A stretch of DNA of 64,000 bases from Myxococcus stipitatus (GCF_037414475.1 NZ_CP147913.1:3038001-3102000), one strand, 5' to 3'. Positions 45,653 to 56,600 are shown, numbered from the stretch's first letter. Notes: generated from the sequence alone by a model not told the origin. Made by a program: numbers and translations.

Positions 45653-46747
45653 TTACCCGCCGCGCGTCAGGGTGGGCGGTGGAGGCAAAGGTACGCCTGA
45701 GATGAAGTCCATGAGGTCGGAGGGAAGCGGGGCCTCGAAAGAGACGTCCACCCCCGTGCCCGGATGGGGGAACACGATGCGGGCCGCATGCAGCGCATGG
45801 CGAGGCAGCCTCAATCTCACCCACGCCTCGGGCTCCAGGGAGTGCTTGCTGAAGCGGTCGAAGTAGCCCGGGTCCGGGCCGTACATCTTGTCACCCACGA
45901 TGGGGAAGCCCGCTTCGCGCAGGTGGATGCGAATCTGGTGCTGCCGCCCTGTCTCCGGAAAGCAGCGCAGCAGCGCGAAGGGAGCACCGTCGCGAGTGAA
46001 GCGCTGGAGCACCTCGAACCGGGTGCGGCTGGGCTTGCCCTCCATGGGGTCGATTCGCACGGCGATGCGAATGAGCTCAGTGCCTTCCGCGATGGGCGCA
46101 TCGACGACGAAGGTGTCCTCGGGAGGATGTCCCTCGCAGAGCGCGAGGTACTCCTTGTGCACGTCGCGAGAGACGAAGAGCCGGCCGAGGACGCGGCACG
46201 CCTCGGTGGTGCGGCCACAGACGACGAGCCCACTCGTCTCCCGGTCCAGTCGGTGCGCGGGCTCGGCGAAGCGCTCCCCGAAGCGCTCGCGCAGGATGGA
46301 GACAAGTGTCCCCTTGTGGTACCGCGCGGTCGGATGGATGGGCAGGCCCGCGGGCTTGTCGAGCACCAGGAGCCAGTCGTCTTGAGCGACCACGGGCAGC
46401 TCCGTGGGAGTCTCCGGTTCTTCGCTGCCAGGGCGGCGCAGGCGGAACGCCATGCCCGGGTACACGGGCGTGGAGGGCTTCAGCCTGCGCTCATCGCAAT
46501 GCACACCGCGCAGGATGATGCCGGCCAGCCGCTCGCGAGGCATGCGGCGCAGCTTCTGGCCCAGGTAGTCCTCCAGTCGCCAGCCCGCATAGTTGGGCTC
46601 CACGACGAAGGGGATGTCGACGAACCCCTCGGGGACAGCGGCGCGCGCGGAGGAAGCATCGCGGCCCGGGCCACGAGGACCGGAGGCCACGCGCTCCTGC
46701 TCCTCGGAGACGGGGACCTCCGTCGATGAATCCAGTTCGCCGCGCAT
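45653..46747 (-). CDS. RluA-family pseudouridine synthase
   Basis: A 364-residue enzyme that isomerises uridine in rRNA or tRNA. An S4-like RNA-binding segment (WRLEDYLGQKLRRMPRERL) spans residues about 55-110, followed by the catalytic domain with the aspartate in HRLDRETSGLVV, then KEYLALCEG and TGRQHQIRIHL. The N-terminal 45 residues are a low-complexity extension and the C-terminus is Pro-rich. The exact RNA target cannot be told. A TAGAGC element 9 nt before the ATG suggests a leaderless start. Confidence 0.9.
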   Translation of the reverse strand: MRGELDSSTEVPVSEEQERVASGPRGPGRDASSARAAVPEGFVDIPFVVEPNYAGWRLEDYLGQKLRRMPRERLAGIILRGVHCDERRLKPSTPVYPGMAFRLRRPGSEEPETPTELPVVAQDDWLLVLDKPAGLPIHPTARYHKGTLVSILRERFGERFAEPAHRLDRETSGLVVCGRTTEACRVLGRLFVSRDVHKEYLALCEGHPPEDTFVVDAPIAEGTELIRIAVRIDPMEGKPSRTRFEVLQRFTRDGAPFALLRCFPETGRQHQIRIHLREAGFPIVGDKMYGPDPGYFDRFSKHSLEPEAWVRLRLPRHALHAARIVFPHPGTGVDVSFEAPLPSDLMDFISGVPLPPPPTLTRGG

Positions 46748-46756
46748 GACTTCCGC

Positions 46757-46762
46757 GCTCTA
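46757..46762 (-). promoter_or_regulatory. Candidate -10 element (leaderless start)
   Basis: On the minus strand TAGAGC ends 9 nt before the ATG of the pseudouridine synthase gene. Confidence 0.35.
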
Positions 46763-46903
46763 GCACGGCGAAGGACTTCCCACAGTCTGAACAGCCCACG
46801 CCCCCGCAAGAGGCAAGGCCCGGACACCCCACCACCGGAGACTCATCGCGAGCCGACAAGGAAGCGCGCGAAGAGCTGCCCGGATGCGCGCACCGGAGCC
46901 CCA

Positions 46904-48037
46904 TCAAGCAGACACGGCGAGTCGCGTACCGCCTCGCGACTCACTGAGGAAGCGCGCGAAGATATCCGCGATGCGCTCCCCCGAGCGCCCATCCCAGAAC
47001 TCCGGAATCCGCCCCTTCTTGCCCTGCCCGGAGAGCGCACGGTCCGCGGCGTCGCGGATGCGGTCCGGGTCGGTCCCCACGACTTCGTTGGTGCCCTGCT
47101 CGACGGTGATGGGACGCTCGGTCTGCTCGCGCAGGGTGAGGCACGGCACGCCCAGCGCCGTGGTCTCCTCCTGGAGTCCGCCGGAGTCCGTGAGGATGAG
47201 CCGGGCCTGCGATGTCAGCGCGAGGAACTCCAGATACCCCATGGGGTCCACGGGGCGCAGGTTCGCACAGCGCTCGAAGTAGGAGCCCAGGCCCTGCTCG
47301 GCAATCATCTTCCGCGTGCGCGGGTGCACCGGGAAGATGACCGGCAACCGCGAGGCCACATGGGCCAGGGCCGAGAGCAATCCCTCCAGCACCTTCGGGT
47401 CATCCACGTTCGAGGGCCGATGGAGCGTACACACGGCATAGCCGCGCGGCTCCACCCCCAATCCCTTCAGCACGGGCAACTGCTCCGCCTTCTCCTTCGA
47501 GGTGAGCAGTGAGTCGATCATCACATTGCCCACCAGATGGATGCGCGAGGAGTCCAGCCCCTCCTTGAGCAGGTTCGCATCCGCGTCGCGCGAGGGCGTG
47601 AGCAGCAGGTCCGACAGCCGGTCCGTGACGATGCGATTGATTTCCTCCGGCTGGTGCCGGGAGTAGCTGCGCAGGCCCGCCTCGACGTGGGCCAGGGGAA
47701 TCGCCAGCTTCGACGCCACCAGCGCGGCGGCGATGGTGCTGTTGACGTCCCCCACGACGGAGACGAGGTCCGGTTGGTGCGCCAGGAAGACCGTCTCCAA
47801 CTCCACCATCATCCGAGCCGTCTGCTGCGCATGGCTGCCCGAGCCGATGCCCAGGTGCTCATCCGGCGTCGGCAAGCCCAGGTCGGAGAAGAAGACATCG
47901 CTCATCTTCACGTCGTAGTGCTGCCCCGTGTGGATGAGCACTTGTTGGAGCGAGGTCCGCGCGGTGATGGCACGGTAGATGGGCGCGACCTTCATGAAAT
48001 TGGGGCGCGCGCCGACGATATGGAGGACCTTCTTCAT
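46904..48037 (-). CDS. wecB: UDP-N-acetylglucosamine 2-epimerase (non-hydrolysing)
   Basis: A 377-residue cytoplasmic enzyme that interconverts UDP-GlcNAc and UDP-ManNAc, a precursor for surface polysaccharides. The N-terminus KVLHIVGARPNFMKVAPI, then HTGQHYD, GDVNST, HVEAGLRS, PEEINR, HR around CTLHRPSN and the C-terminal SGGLQEE motif are those of the WecB/MnaA family. The ATG at 48037 starts the conserved strand; an upstream in-frame start at 48058 lacks support. It is divergent from kdsB, with a palindrome in between. Confidence 0.93.
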   Translation of the reverse strand: MKKVLHIVGARPNFMKVAPIYRAITARTSLQQVLIHTGQHYDVKMSDVFFSDLGLPTPDEHLGIGSGSHAQQTARMMVELETVFLAHQPDLVSVVGDVNSTIAAALVASKLAIPLAHVEAGLRSYSRHQPEEINRIVTDRLSDLLLTPSRDADANLLKEGLDSSRIHLVGNVMIDSLLTSKEKAEQLPVLKGLGVEPRGYAVCTLHRPSNVDDPKVLEGLLSALAHVASRLPVIFPVHPRTRKMIAEQGLGSYFERCANLRPVDPMGYLEFLALTSQARLILTDSGGLQEETTALGVPCLTLREQTERPITVEQGTNEVVGTDPDRIRDAADRALSGQGKKGRIPEFWDGRSGERIADIFARFLSESRGGTRLAVSA

Positions 48038-48047
48038 GTCGCCAGCC

Positions 48048-48053
48048 AAGCTA
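48048..48053 (-). promoter_or_regulatory. Candidate -10 element (leaderless start)
   Basis: On the minus strand TAGCTT ends 10 nt before the ATG of wecB. Confidence 0.35.
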
Positions 48054-48105
48054 GGCACGCCGGGTCGGATGCCTAGTGGCCCCTGGGCACCTCGCCGTCA
48101 AAGCC

Positions 48106-48130
48106 GTCAGATTCGGGGACTGAATCTGAC
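48106..48130. promoter_or_regulatory. 25-bp palindrome upstream of kdsB
   Basis: GTCAGATTC and GAATCTGAC form a perfect 9-bp inverted repeat with a 7-bp centre, 23 bp before the kdsB start and 68 bp from the divergent wecB start. Size and position fit a dimeric repressor site. Confidence 0.5.
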
Positions 48131-48153
48131 CGATTTGATACACGGCGGACGTC

Positions 48154-48897
48154 ATGGCCACCTCCCGCACCGTCGCCGTCATCCCCGCCCGTCACGCCAG
48201 CACCCGGTTCCCGGGCAAGCCGCTCGCGCTCATCGCGGGCCGCCCCATGGTGGAGCACGTCTGGCGCCGCTGTCAGGAGGCGGGGGTCTTCGACGAGATT
48301 TGCGTGGCCACCGACGACGAGCGCATCCGCGCCACCGTGGAGTCCTTCGGAGGCCGCGCGGTGATGACCAGTCCCCACTGCGCCACGGGCACGGACCGGG
48401 TGGCGGAAGTGGCGCGCGCGCGGACCGACGTGGACGTGTGGGTGAACGTCCAGGGTGACGAGCCCCTGGTGGACCCGGAGGCCCTCAAGTCCCTGGCCGG
48501 ACTCTTCGCGGACCCCAGCGTGCGCATGGGCACCCTCGTCAGGCCGCTCGAAACGGACGAGGCCGACAGCCCGCACGTGGTGAAGGCGGTGCTCGCGCTC
48601 AACGGCGACGCCCTCTACTTCAGCCGCAGCCTCGTCCCCCACGCGCGCGAGCCCGCGGCCCGGGTTCCCCGCTGGGGCCACATCGGCCTGTATGGCTACC
48701 GCAGGGATGTGTTGCTCAAGCTCGCGGAGCTGGCGCCCACGCCGCTCGAGGAGACGGAGAAGCTGGAGCAACTGCGCGCGCTGGAGCACGGCATCGCCAT
48801 CCGCTGCGCGCGTGTCTCGTGGCGCACGGTCGCGGTGGACATCCCCGAGGACGTCGCGAAGGTCGAAGCCGTCATGCGCCAGAAGGGCCTGCTGTAG
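48154..48897 (+). CDS. kdsB: 3-deoxy-manno-octulosonate cytidylyltransferase
   Basis: The enzyme joins KDO and CTP to CMP-KDO, the activated sugar for lipid A-core assembly. The 247-residue protein has the family motifs VIPARHASTRFPGKPL (nucleotide binding), NVQGDEP and the C-terminal GIAIRC...VDIPEDVAKVE. It starts with ATG at 48154. kdsA, kdsC and pyrG (which supplies CTP) lie 4 kb downstream on the same strand. Confidence 0.94.
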   Translation: MATSRTVAVIPARHASTRFPGKPLALIAGRPMVEHVWRRCQEAGVFDEICVATDDERIRATVESFGGRAVMTSPHCATGTDRVAEVARARTDVDVWVNVQGDEPLVDPEALKSLAGLFADPSVRMGTLVRPLETDEADSPHVVKAVLALNGDALYFSRSLVPHAREPAARVPRWGHIGLYGYRRDVLLKLAELAPTPLEETEKLEQLRALEHGIAIRCARVSWRTVAVDIPEDVAKVEAVMRQKGLL

Positions 48898-48954
48898 TCC
48901 CTCACGCGCCCTTCGCGGTGGACGACACGCCATCCACCGCGAAAGCAGCACGCT

Positions 48955-49803
48955 TCAAAGCATCGGCAGGTCTTCGCTGTACGACCCCAGCGGGAACGCG
49001 GCGTCGATGCGGGCCAGCTCGTCCGCCGACAGCTCCAGCATCGACGCGGCGGCGTTGTCCTTCAGGTGGGCCACGCGGCTCGACTTGGGAATGGCGAACA
49101 GCGAGGGCCGGCGCACGAGGAACTGGAGTGCCACCTGGCGAGACGTCGCGCCATGGGCGCGAGCGATGGCCTCCAGCACCCGGCCACCCGCGCTGTCCGG
49201 CCGAGGAAAGTTCCCGTTGCCGAACGGGCTGTAGCCCACCACCGAGATGCCTCGCGCCTCACACCAGGGCAGCACCGCGTGTTCGATGGCACGCTCTTCC
49301 AGGTGGTAGAGCACCTGGTTGCAGGCGATGCGCTCGGGTTTCGTGAGCGACAGGAGCTCCTCCAGGTCGGCCACCGCGAAGTTGCTCACCCCCCACGAAC
49401 GAATCTTCCCATCGGCCACCAGCTTCTCGAAGGCGCGCACCGTCTCCGCCAGCGGATGTGAGCCCGGCCAATGCAGCAGGTAGCTGTCCAGCCAGTCGGT
49501 GCGAAGCCGCTTCAGGCTCTTCTCGCAGGCGGCCAGCGTGCCCGCGTAGGACGCGTTGGAGGGCATCACCTTCGACACGAGGAAGACCTCCTCCCTGCGG
49601 CCGGAGATGGCCTCGGACACGATGAGCTCCTCCACGCGGCCATGGCCGTACAACTCCGCGGTGTCCACGTGGGTGAGCCCCAAATCCAACCCCGCGCGGA
49701 GCGAACGGATGGCCTCCTTGTGGTCATCGCCCTCCATCTGCCACGTCCCTTGCCCCAGGACGGGGACGTGCTTCCCGGTACGACCGAAGATGTGTTGCTC
49801 CAT
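48955..49803 (-). CDS. Aldo/keto reductase
   Basis: A 282-residue NADPH-dependent oxidoreductase. The catalytic Asp and Tyr are in THVDTAELYGHG, the Lys in FLVSKVMPSNASY, and the His in YLLHWPGSHPL; the C-terminal NADP loop is AIPKSSRVAHLKDN. All four catalytic residues are intact. The substrate is unknown. GGAGG lies before the ATG. It converges on kdsB and is divergent from the ABC exporter gene. Confidence 0.9.
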   Translation of the reverse strand: MEQHIFGRTGKHVPVLGQGTWQMEGDDHKEAIRSLRAGLDLGLTHVDTAELYGHGRVEELIVSEAISGRREEVFLVSKVMPSNASYAGTLAACEKSLKRLRTDWLDSYLLHWPGSHPLAETVRAFEKLVADGKIRSWGVSNFAVADLEELLSLTKPERIACNQVLYHLEERAIEHAVLPWCEARGISVVGYSPFGNGNFPRPDSAGGRVLEAIARAHGATSRQVALQFLVRRPSLFAIPKSSRVAHLKDNAAASMLELSADELARIDAAFPLGSYSEDLPML

Positions 49804-49885
49804 GACCTACCTCCGTGTCCGAAAGGATGAGCTGCTCCCACCCGCCCCGACAGCGTGCGACCGTGCGAACCCAGGGGCTCCGCGC

Positions 49886-49891
49886 TAGTCT
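49886..49891 (+). promoter_or_regulatory. Candidate -10 element (leaderless start)
   Basis: TAGTCT ends 6 nt before the GTG start of the ABC exporter gene. Confidence 0.4.
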
Positions 49892-49897
49892 CCGCGA

Positions 49898-51664
49898 GTG
49901 TCCGCCTCTTCGTCTCCATCCAAGTCCCGGCCCCCCTCGCGTGTGACGTTGAGCCGACTGCTCACCCTGGCGAGGCCCGAGCTTCCCACGCTTGTCGTGG
50001 GCACGCTCTTCTTGTTCATCAGCAGCGCGGCCGCCCTGGTCTTCCCCCGGGCCATCGGCGACCTCCTCGACGAGGCGCTCGGAGCCCGCAGCCGTGAGCG
50101 CCTGGACACCATCGCCCTGGTGATGTTCGGCGTCTTCGTCGTGCAAGGCCTGGCCATGGCCCTGCGCGTCTATCTCTTCAGCACCGCGGGCGAGCGCGTC
50201 GTGACGCGCCTGCGCAAGCGCCTGTTCCAGAGCCTGCTGTCCCAAGAGGTCGCGTTCTTCGACGAGCGCCGCACCGGTGAACTCACCAGCCGTCTGGCCT
50301 CCGACACGAGCGTCCTGCAGAGCACCGTCACCACCAACATCTCCATGACGTTGCGCTACACCGTGCAGGCGCTGGGCGGCGTGGTGCTCCTCTTCTTCAC
50401 GTCGCCTCGCCTCACGCTGGTGATGCTCGCCATCATCCCCGCGGTGGCCATTGGCGCGGTGGTGTATGGCCGGCGCGTGCGCCACCTGTCGCGGCAGGTG
50501 CAGGACGCCCTCGCCGCCTCCAGCGAGGTGGCCGAGGAGGACCTCTCCGGCATCCGCACCGTGCGCTCCTTCGCCGCGGAGAGCCATGAAATGGAGCGCT
50601 ACGGCGCCGCGGTGGACCGGGCCCTGGAGCTCGCCAAGACGCGCGCGCGCCAGTCCGCGATGTTCATGGGCGTCGCGTCCATCGCCATGTATGGCTCCAC
50701 CGCGGCCATGCTCTGGTACGGCGGCCGGCTGGTGGTGGACGGAGCGCTCAGCGTGGGCGCCCTCACCTCGTTCCTCATCTACACGTTGATGGTCGCGCTC
50801 TCGTTGAGCGCCGTCGCGGAGGTGTGGGCGGACTTCATGCGCGCCAGCGGCGCCGCCGAGCGCGTGTTCGAACTGGTGGACCGCGAGCCCGCCATCCCCT
50901 CGGGGGGACAGACGCTGACCTCGGTGAAGGGCCACGTGGAGTTCCGCGCCGTGCGCTTCGCCTACCCCACGCGCCCGGACGTCCCCGTGCTCCAGGGCAT
51001 GGACCTGGAGATGAAGCCCGGTGAAGTGGTCGCCGTCGTCGGTCCTTCCGGCGCGGGCAAGTCCACGCTCGCCTCGCTCCTGTCGCGCTTCTACGACCCG
51101 CAGGGCGGCGCGGTGCTCCTGGATGGACAGCCGCTCACCACGCTGGAGCCCGACTGGCTGCGGCGCAACATCGGCATGGTCGCGCAGGAGCCCCAGCTCT
51201 TCTCCTGCTCCATCTCGGACAACATCCGCTATGCGCGGCCGGACGCCACGCAAGAGGAAGTGGAGCAGGCCGCGCGCGCCGCCAACGCCCACGACTTCAT
51301 CCAGCGCTTCCCGGAGGGCTACGCCACCCAGGTCGGCGAGCGAGGCGTGCAGCTCTCCGGCGGACAGAAGCAGCGCGTGGCCATCGCGCGCGCGGTGTTG
51401 AAGGACCCTCGCCTGCTCATCCTCGACGAGGCCACCAGCGCCCTGGACGCGGAGAGCGAACACCTGGTGAAGGACGCACTGGAGCGGCTGATGAAGGGCC
51501 GCACCACGCTCATCATCGCCCACCGCCTGTCCACCGTGGCCAACGTGGACCGCGTGCTCGTGCTGGAGGGAGGCCGCATCGTCCAGAGCGGCACCCACTC
51601 AAGCCTCATGGGCCAGGAGGGCCTGTACCGCAGGCTGGTGGAGCGGCAGTTCGTCGTGGCCTGA
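49898..51664 (+). CDS. ABC exporter, MsbA-like half transporter
   Basis: A 588-residue fused permease-ATPase that would work as a homodimer. Six membrane helices span about residues 30-320. The ATPase domain has Walker A GPSGAGKST, the signature LSGGQKQR, Walker B LILDEATSALD and the H-loop IAHRLSTV, all intact. Such half transporters export lipids, peptides or drugs; location between kdsB and pyrG-kdsA-kdsC is compatible with an envelope-lipid role but does not prove it. It starts with GTG. Confidence 0.9.
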   Translation: MSASSSPSKSRPPSRVTLSRLLTLARPELPTLVVGTLFLFISSAAALVFPRAIGDLLDEALGARSRERLDTIALVMFGVFVVQGLAMALRVYLFSTAGERVVTRLRKRLFQSLLSQEVAFFDERRTGELTSRLASDTSVLQSTVTTNISMTLRYTVQALGGVVLLFFTSPRLTLVMLAIIPAVAIGAVVYGRRVRHLSRQVQDALAASSEVAEEDLSGIRTVRSFAAESHEMERYGAAVDRALELAKTRARQSAMFMGVASIAMYGSTAAMLWYGGRLVVDGALSVGALTSFLIYTLMVALSLSAVAEVWADFMRASGAAERVFELVDREPAIPSGGQTLTSVKGHVEFRAVRFAYPTRPDVPVLQGMDLEMKPGEVVAVVGPSGAGKSTLASLLSRFYDPQGGAVLLDGQPLTTLEPDWLRRNIGMVAQEPQLFSCSISDNIRYARPDATQEEVEQAARAANAHDFIQRFPEGYATQVGERGVQLSGGQKQRVAIARAVLKDPRLLILDEATSALDAESEHLVKDALERLMKGRTTLIIAHRLSTVANVDRVLVLEGGRIVQSGTHSSLMGQEGLYRRLVERQFVVA

Positions 51665-51715
51665 AGGGCAGCCCTGCACTCAGGCCCGCACTAATGCCTC
51701 CGGAAAGTGGCGCGC

Positions 51716-51731
51716 AATCACGCGGGTGATT
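51716..51731. promoter_or_regulatory. Short palindrome before a tiny gene
   Basis: AATCAC and GTGATT form a perfect 6-bp inverted repeat around GCGG, 16 bp before the strong ribosome binding site at 51748. Confidence 0.3.
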
Positions 51732-51762
51732 ACCTCTTCGGCCGCAGAAAGGAGGTGATGCC

Positions 51763-51810
51763 TTGATCGACAGCAAGAATCAGGCGTCCACCTCCGCCAA
51801 GGCGGCCTGA
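51763..51810 (+). CDS. Candidate 15-residue peptide gene with near-perfect Shine-Dalgarno site
   Basis: AAAGGAGGTGAT (51748-51759) is almost the full complement of the 16S rRNA 3' end. GGAGG ends 7 nt before a TTG that opens a 15-codon frame, MIDSKNQASTSAKAA, stopped by TGA at 51810. A textbook intrinsic terminator follows at 51852-51887. The unit between the ABC exporter and the next gene therefore looks like a separate transcript. It could encode a short peptide, a leader peptide, or an RNA whose strong ribosome site is itself functional. No family is recognised. Confidence 0.45.
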   Translation: MIDSKNQASTSAKAA

Positions 51811-51851
51811 AGTCAGCCCCCAAGGCGGTGGAAGACGCCCGAGGTAACGAG

Positions 51852-51887
51852 GGCCCGTTTCCGCGTTCGCGCGGGAACGGGTCTTTT
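51852..51887 (+). terminator. Intrinsic terminator with UUCG tetraloop
   Basis: A 12-bp stem CCCGTTTCCGCG/CGCGGGAACGGG (one G-T pair) closes the tetraloop TTCG and is followed by TCTTTT. It is the clearest rho-independent terminator in the window. The gap 51665-51978 holds this, the tiny gene and the palindrome at 51716; I see nothing else there. Confidence 0.85.
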
Positions 51888-51978
51888 ACTTTCGTCCGGG
51901 AATGGAGTCCTTAAGAGCTTGTTCCAACCGCCCGGGGGGAGTGGCCGACCCTTTTTGTACCCATCCGGGAGATTTGCC

Positions 51979-52212
51979 GTGTCCATCACCCCGTGCCCCA
52001 GCCCACTGCCCACCGCGTTGCGCGATGAGGAGGCCGTCCAGGCCCAGCGCAACCTCTACTGCCCCAACTACGACGCCTGCCTGCACATGGTCGTCAAGCG
52101 GGGCTGGGAGGGCTGGAGCTGCCGTAACTGTGACTTGCGGGACTTCCGTGTCGGACAACCGGACGTCCGCGAGTTCGCGGTCTCCCGCCCCGGTGGTTGG
52201 GACGGAAACTGA
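51979..52212 (+). CDS. Small zinc-ribbon-like protein
   Basis: A 77-residue protein with four spaced cysteines: CPNYDAC and, 15 residues on, CRNC (SCRNCDLRDF), probably a zinc site. It is similar in style to short myxobacterial proteins with a YDACLxxAxxRxWxSWxCxxC pattern. It starts with GTG at 51979; a longer in-frame start at 51919 is less likely because it would include a Pro-rich leader. It lies upstream of pyrG in the same direction. Confidence 0.65.
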   Translation: MSITPCPSPLPTALRDEEAVQAQRNLYCPNYDACLHMVVKRGWEGWSCRNCDLRDFRVGQPDVREFAVSRPGGWDGN

Positions 52213-54770
<2,558 letters not shown>

Positions 54771-54802
54771 TGAACACGCCAAGAGAAGGAGCCGAGCGAC
54801 TC

Positions 54803-55384
54803 ATGCCGACGGAAGCACTTTCCAAGCCGGGAAAGGAAGAGCTGACGTCCCGCGCGGCACGCGTGCGGCTGCTTGTCTTTGACGTGGACGGGGTGCTCAC
54901 CGACGGCGGCCTGTATTACGGCGACGGCGGGGAGCTGATGAAGCGCTTCGATGTGAAGGATGGTCACGCCCTGGTCATGGCCCGGCTGTCGGGCCTGCCC
55001 GCCGCCATCCTCACCGCCCGCACCTCAGGCATCGTGGAGGCACGCGGGCGGGAGCTGGGCCTGGCGGCTGTGTTTCAAGGCCGCAAGGACAAGGGCGCCG
55101 CACTGGACGAGCTGCTCCGGCAACTGGACGTCCCCCCAGACGAATGTGCCTACATGGGGGACGACCACAACGACCTGGCCCCACTCTCCAAGGTGGGCTT
55201 GTCCGCGTGTCCCGCGGATGCTGTTCCCGAGGTGCGTCAGGAGGTCCATTTCGTGACCCAGAGCCCAGGCGGCCGAGGCGCCGCTCGGGAGCTCGTCGAG
55301 CTGGTCCTCAAGTCCCGTGGTCGTTGGGACGAGGCCGTGGGTCTGATGAGGGGGACTGATGGACGCAGTGCGCAGAGAGGTTGA
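54803..55384 (+). CDS. kdsC: KDO 8-phosphate phosphatase (HAD family)
   Basis: A 193-residue HAD phosphatase that dephosphorylates KDO 8-phosphate. The nucleophile motif is FDVDGVLTDG, followed by LTARTSGIVEARGREL, KDKGAALDELL and GDDHNDLAPL, as in KdsC. AAGGAG lies 11 nt before this ATG. An ATG at 54770 overlapping the kdsA stop is an alternative and would add 11 residues. The C-terminus is slightly longer than in E. coli. Confidence 0.92.
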   Translation: MPTEALSKPGKEELTSRAARVRLLVFDVDGVLTDGGLYYGDGGELMKRFDVKDGHALVMARLSGLPAAILTARTSGIVEARGRELGLAAVFQGRKDKGAALDELLRQLDVPPDECAYMGDDHNDLAPLSKVGLSACPADAVPEVRQEVHFVTQSPGGRGAARELVELVLKSRGRWDEAVGLMRGTDGRSAQRG

Positions 55385-55458
55385 AGGAAACCCCGTATTC
55401 AAGGTAGGTGGTTGATTCCATGGGCAGCGGAATGATGCAGCAAGAGGGGAGTACGGCG

Positions 55459-56040
55459 ATGACGGACCAGCTCTACACGACGCACGACATCAGTCGTTTG
55501 CTTCAGGTGGATCCGTCCACGGTGAGCAAGTGGATTGACCGGGGCATCCTGATGGCCTTCCGGACGCCGGGTGGTCACCGCCGGGTGCGTTCGGCGGACC
55601 TGCGCACGTTCCTCATCACCCACCAGATGCCGGTTCCGGAGGAGCTGGGCAGCGGCACGGTGCGCCTGCTGGTGGTGGACGACGAGCGCGCGGTGCTGGA
55701 CGCCATCAAGCGCGCGTTCAAGCCCTTCGCGGCGCAGGTGGAGCTGCAGACGACGACGAGCGGCGTGGAGGCCCTGCTGCTGGTGTCGGAGCAGAAGCCG
55801 CACGGGATGATCATCGACCTCAACATGCCGGACATCGACGGCCTCGAGGTCTGCCGCCGCATCCGTCAGCGCAAGCAGATGGAGGGCGTGCGCCTCATCA
55901 CCATGACGTCCGTGCACACCGCCGACGTGGTGGAGCAGTCGAAGCAGGCCGGCGCGCTGGCGTGCCTGGCCAAGCCGCTGGATGTGCAGCAGGTGCTGGA
56001 GCTGTTCCGCGTGCCCATCTCGCTCAGCGCCAAGCGCTGA
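55459..56040 (+). CDS. HTH (MerR/excisionase-like) plus receiver domain regulator
   Basis: A 193-residue regulator with an unusual order. Residues 5-55 are a MerR/excisionase-type helix-turn-helix (YTTHDISRLLQVDPSTVSKW, then RTPGGHRRV). Residues 68-185 are a receiver domain with Asp74/Asp75, phospho-acceptor Asp120 (IIDLNMPDIDG), Thr150 and Lys172, all present. The DNA-binding part is therefore at the N-terminus, the reverse of most response regulators. No kinase gene is adjacent. GAGGGGAG precedes this ATG; an ATG at 55420 is an alternative. It follows kdsC by 74 bp and is followed by a strong terminator. Confidence 0.85.
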   Translation: MTDQLYTTHDISRLLQVDPSTVSKWIDRGILMAFRTPGGHRRVRSADLRTFLITHQMPVPEELGSGTVRLLVVDDERAVLDAIKRAFKPFAAQVELQTTTSGVEALLLVSEQKPHGMIIDLNMPDIDGLEVCRRIRQRKQMEGVRLITMTSVHTADVVEQSKQAGALACLAKPLDVQQVLELFRVPISLSAKR

Positions 56041-56046
56041 AGCGCG

Positions 56047-56079
56047 GAGGGCTTCCGCCACCCCCTCGCGGAAGCCCTC
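56047..56079. terminator. Strong hairpin terminator between convergent genes
   Basis: A perfect 12-bp stem GAGGGCTTCCGC/GCGGAAGCCCTC with a 9-nt loop lies just after the HTH-receiver gene and before the end of the convergent Hsp20 gene. Confidence 0.7.
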
Positions 56080-56153
56080 GACAGGGGTGAAGGGAGAGGA
56101 AGCCGCGCCGTTACCGGCGGACAGCGGCCTCCCAGGAGGGGTGTGCGCGCGCT

Positions 56154-56600
56154 TCAGCTCTGGACCTTGACCTCGATGACGCGGGGCTTGGATTCCTCAC
56201 GCCGGGGCAGTGACAGCGTCAGCACGCCTTGCTCGTAGCGCGCCTCCACCCGGGTGGCGTCCACGGTCTCCGGCAGGGAGAACGAGCGCGTGAAACCACC
56301 CTGGGCTCGCTCCTGGCGTCGCACGTTGACGCCGTCGGCCAAGGGCTGCGCCTTGCGCTCCGCCTTCACGGTGAGCACGTCGCGCTCCACCGTCACCTGG
56401 ATGTCCTTCGCGTCCACACCCGGGATGTCGAGGTGCAGGGTGATGCCCGCCTCGGACTCGAGGATGTCGGCCGCGGGCGTGCGCTCGCGCGGAGCCTGGC
56501 GGAAGAAGCCGGGCTGGGCCAGCTCGCGGACCAGCGCGTCGAAGTCGCGCATCAGGGGGTTCACCACCACGGCGGAGTTGAACGGGTTGCGGCTATGCAT
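56154..56600 (-). CDS. Hsp20/alpha-crystallin small heat shock protein
   Basis: A 148-residue ATP-independent holdase that binds unfolding proteins. The alpha-crystallin domain has HLDIPGVDAKDIQVTVERDVLTV, the FSLPETVDATRVEARYEQGVLTLSLPR segment with the conserved A-x-x-x-n-GVL motif, and ends with [15 protein letters not shown] precedes the ATG at 56600. A TTGACA lies about 140 bp upstream on the minus strand as a candidate -35; no CIRCE element is visible. Confidence 0.93.
   Translation of the reverse strand: MHSRNPFNSAVVVNPLMRDFDALVRELAQPGFFRQAPRERTPAADILESEAGITLHLDIPGVDAKDIQVTVERDVLTVKAERKAQPLADGVNVRRQERAQGGFTRSFSLPETVDATRVEARYEQGVLTLSLPRREESKPRVIEVKVQS

Noticed and set aside
49724..51598. 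624-codon minus-strand frame opposite the ABC exporter
   Set aside because: Antisense to a complete ABC exporter with all motifs; His/Arg-rich shadow composition.
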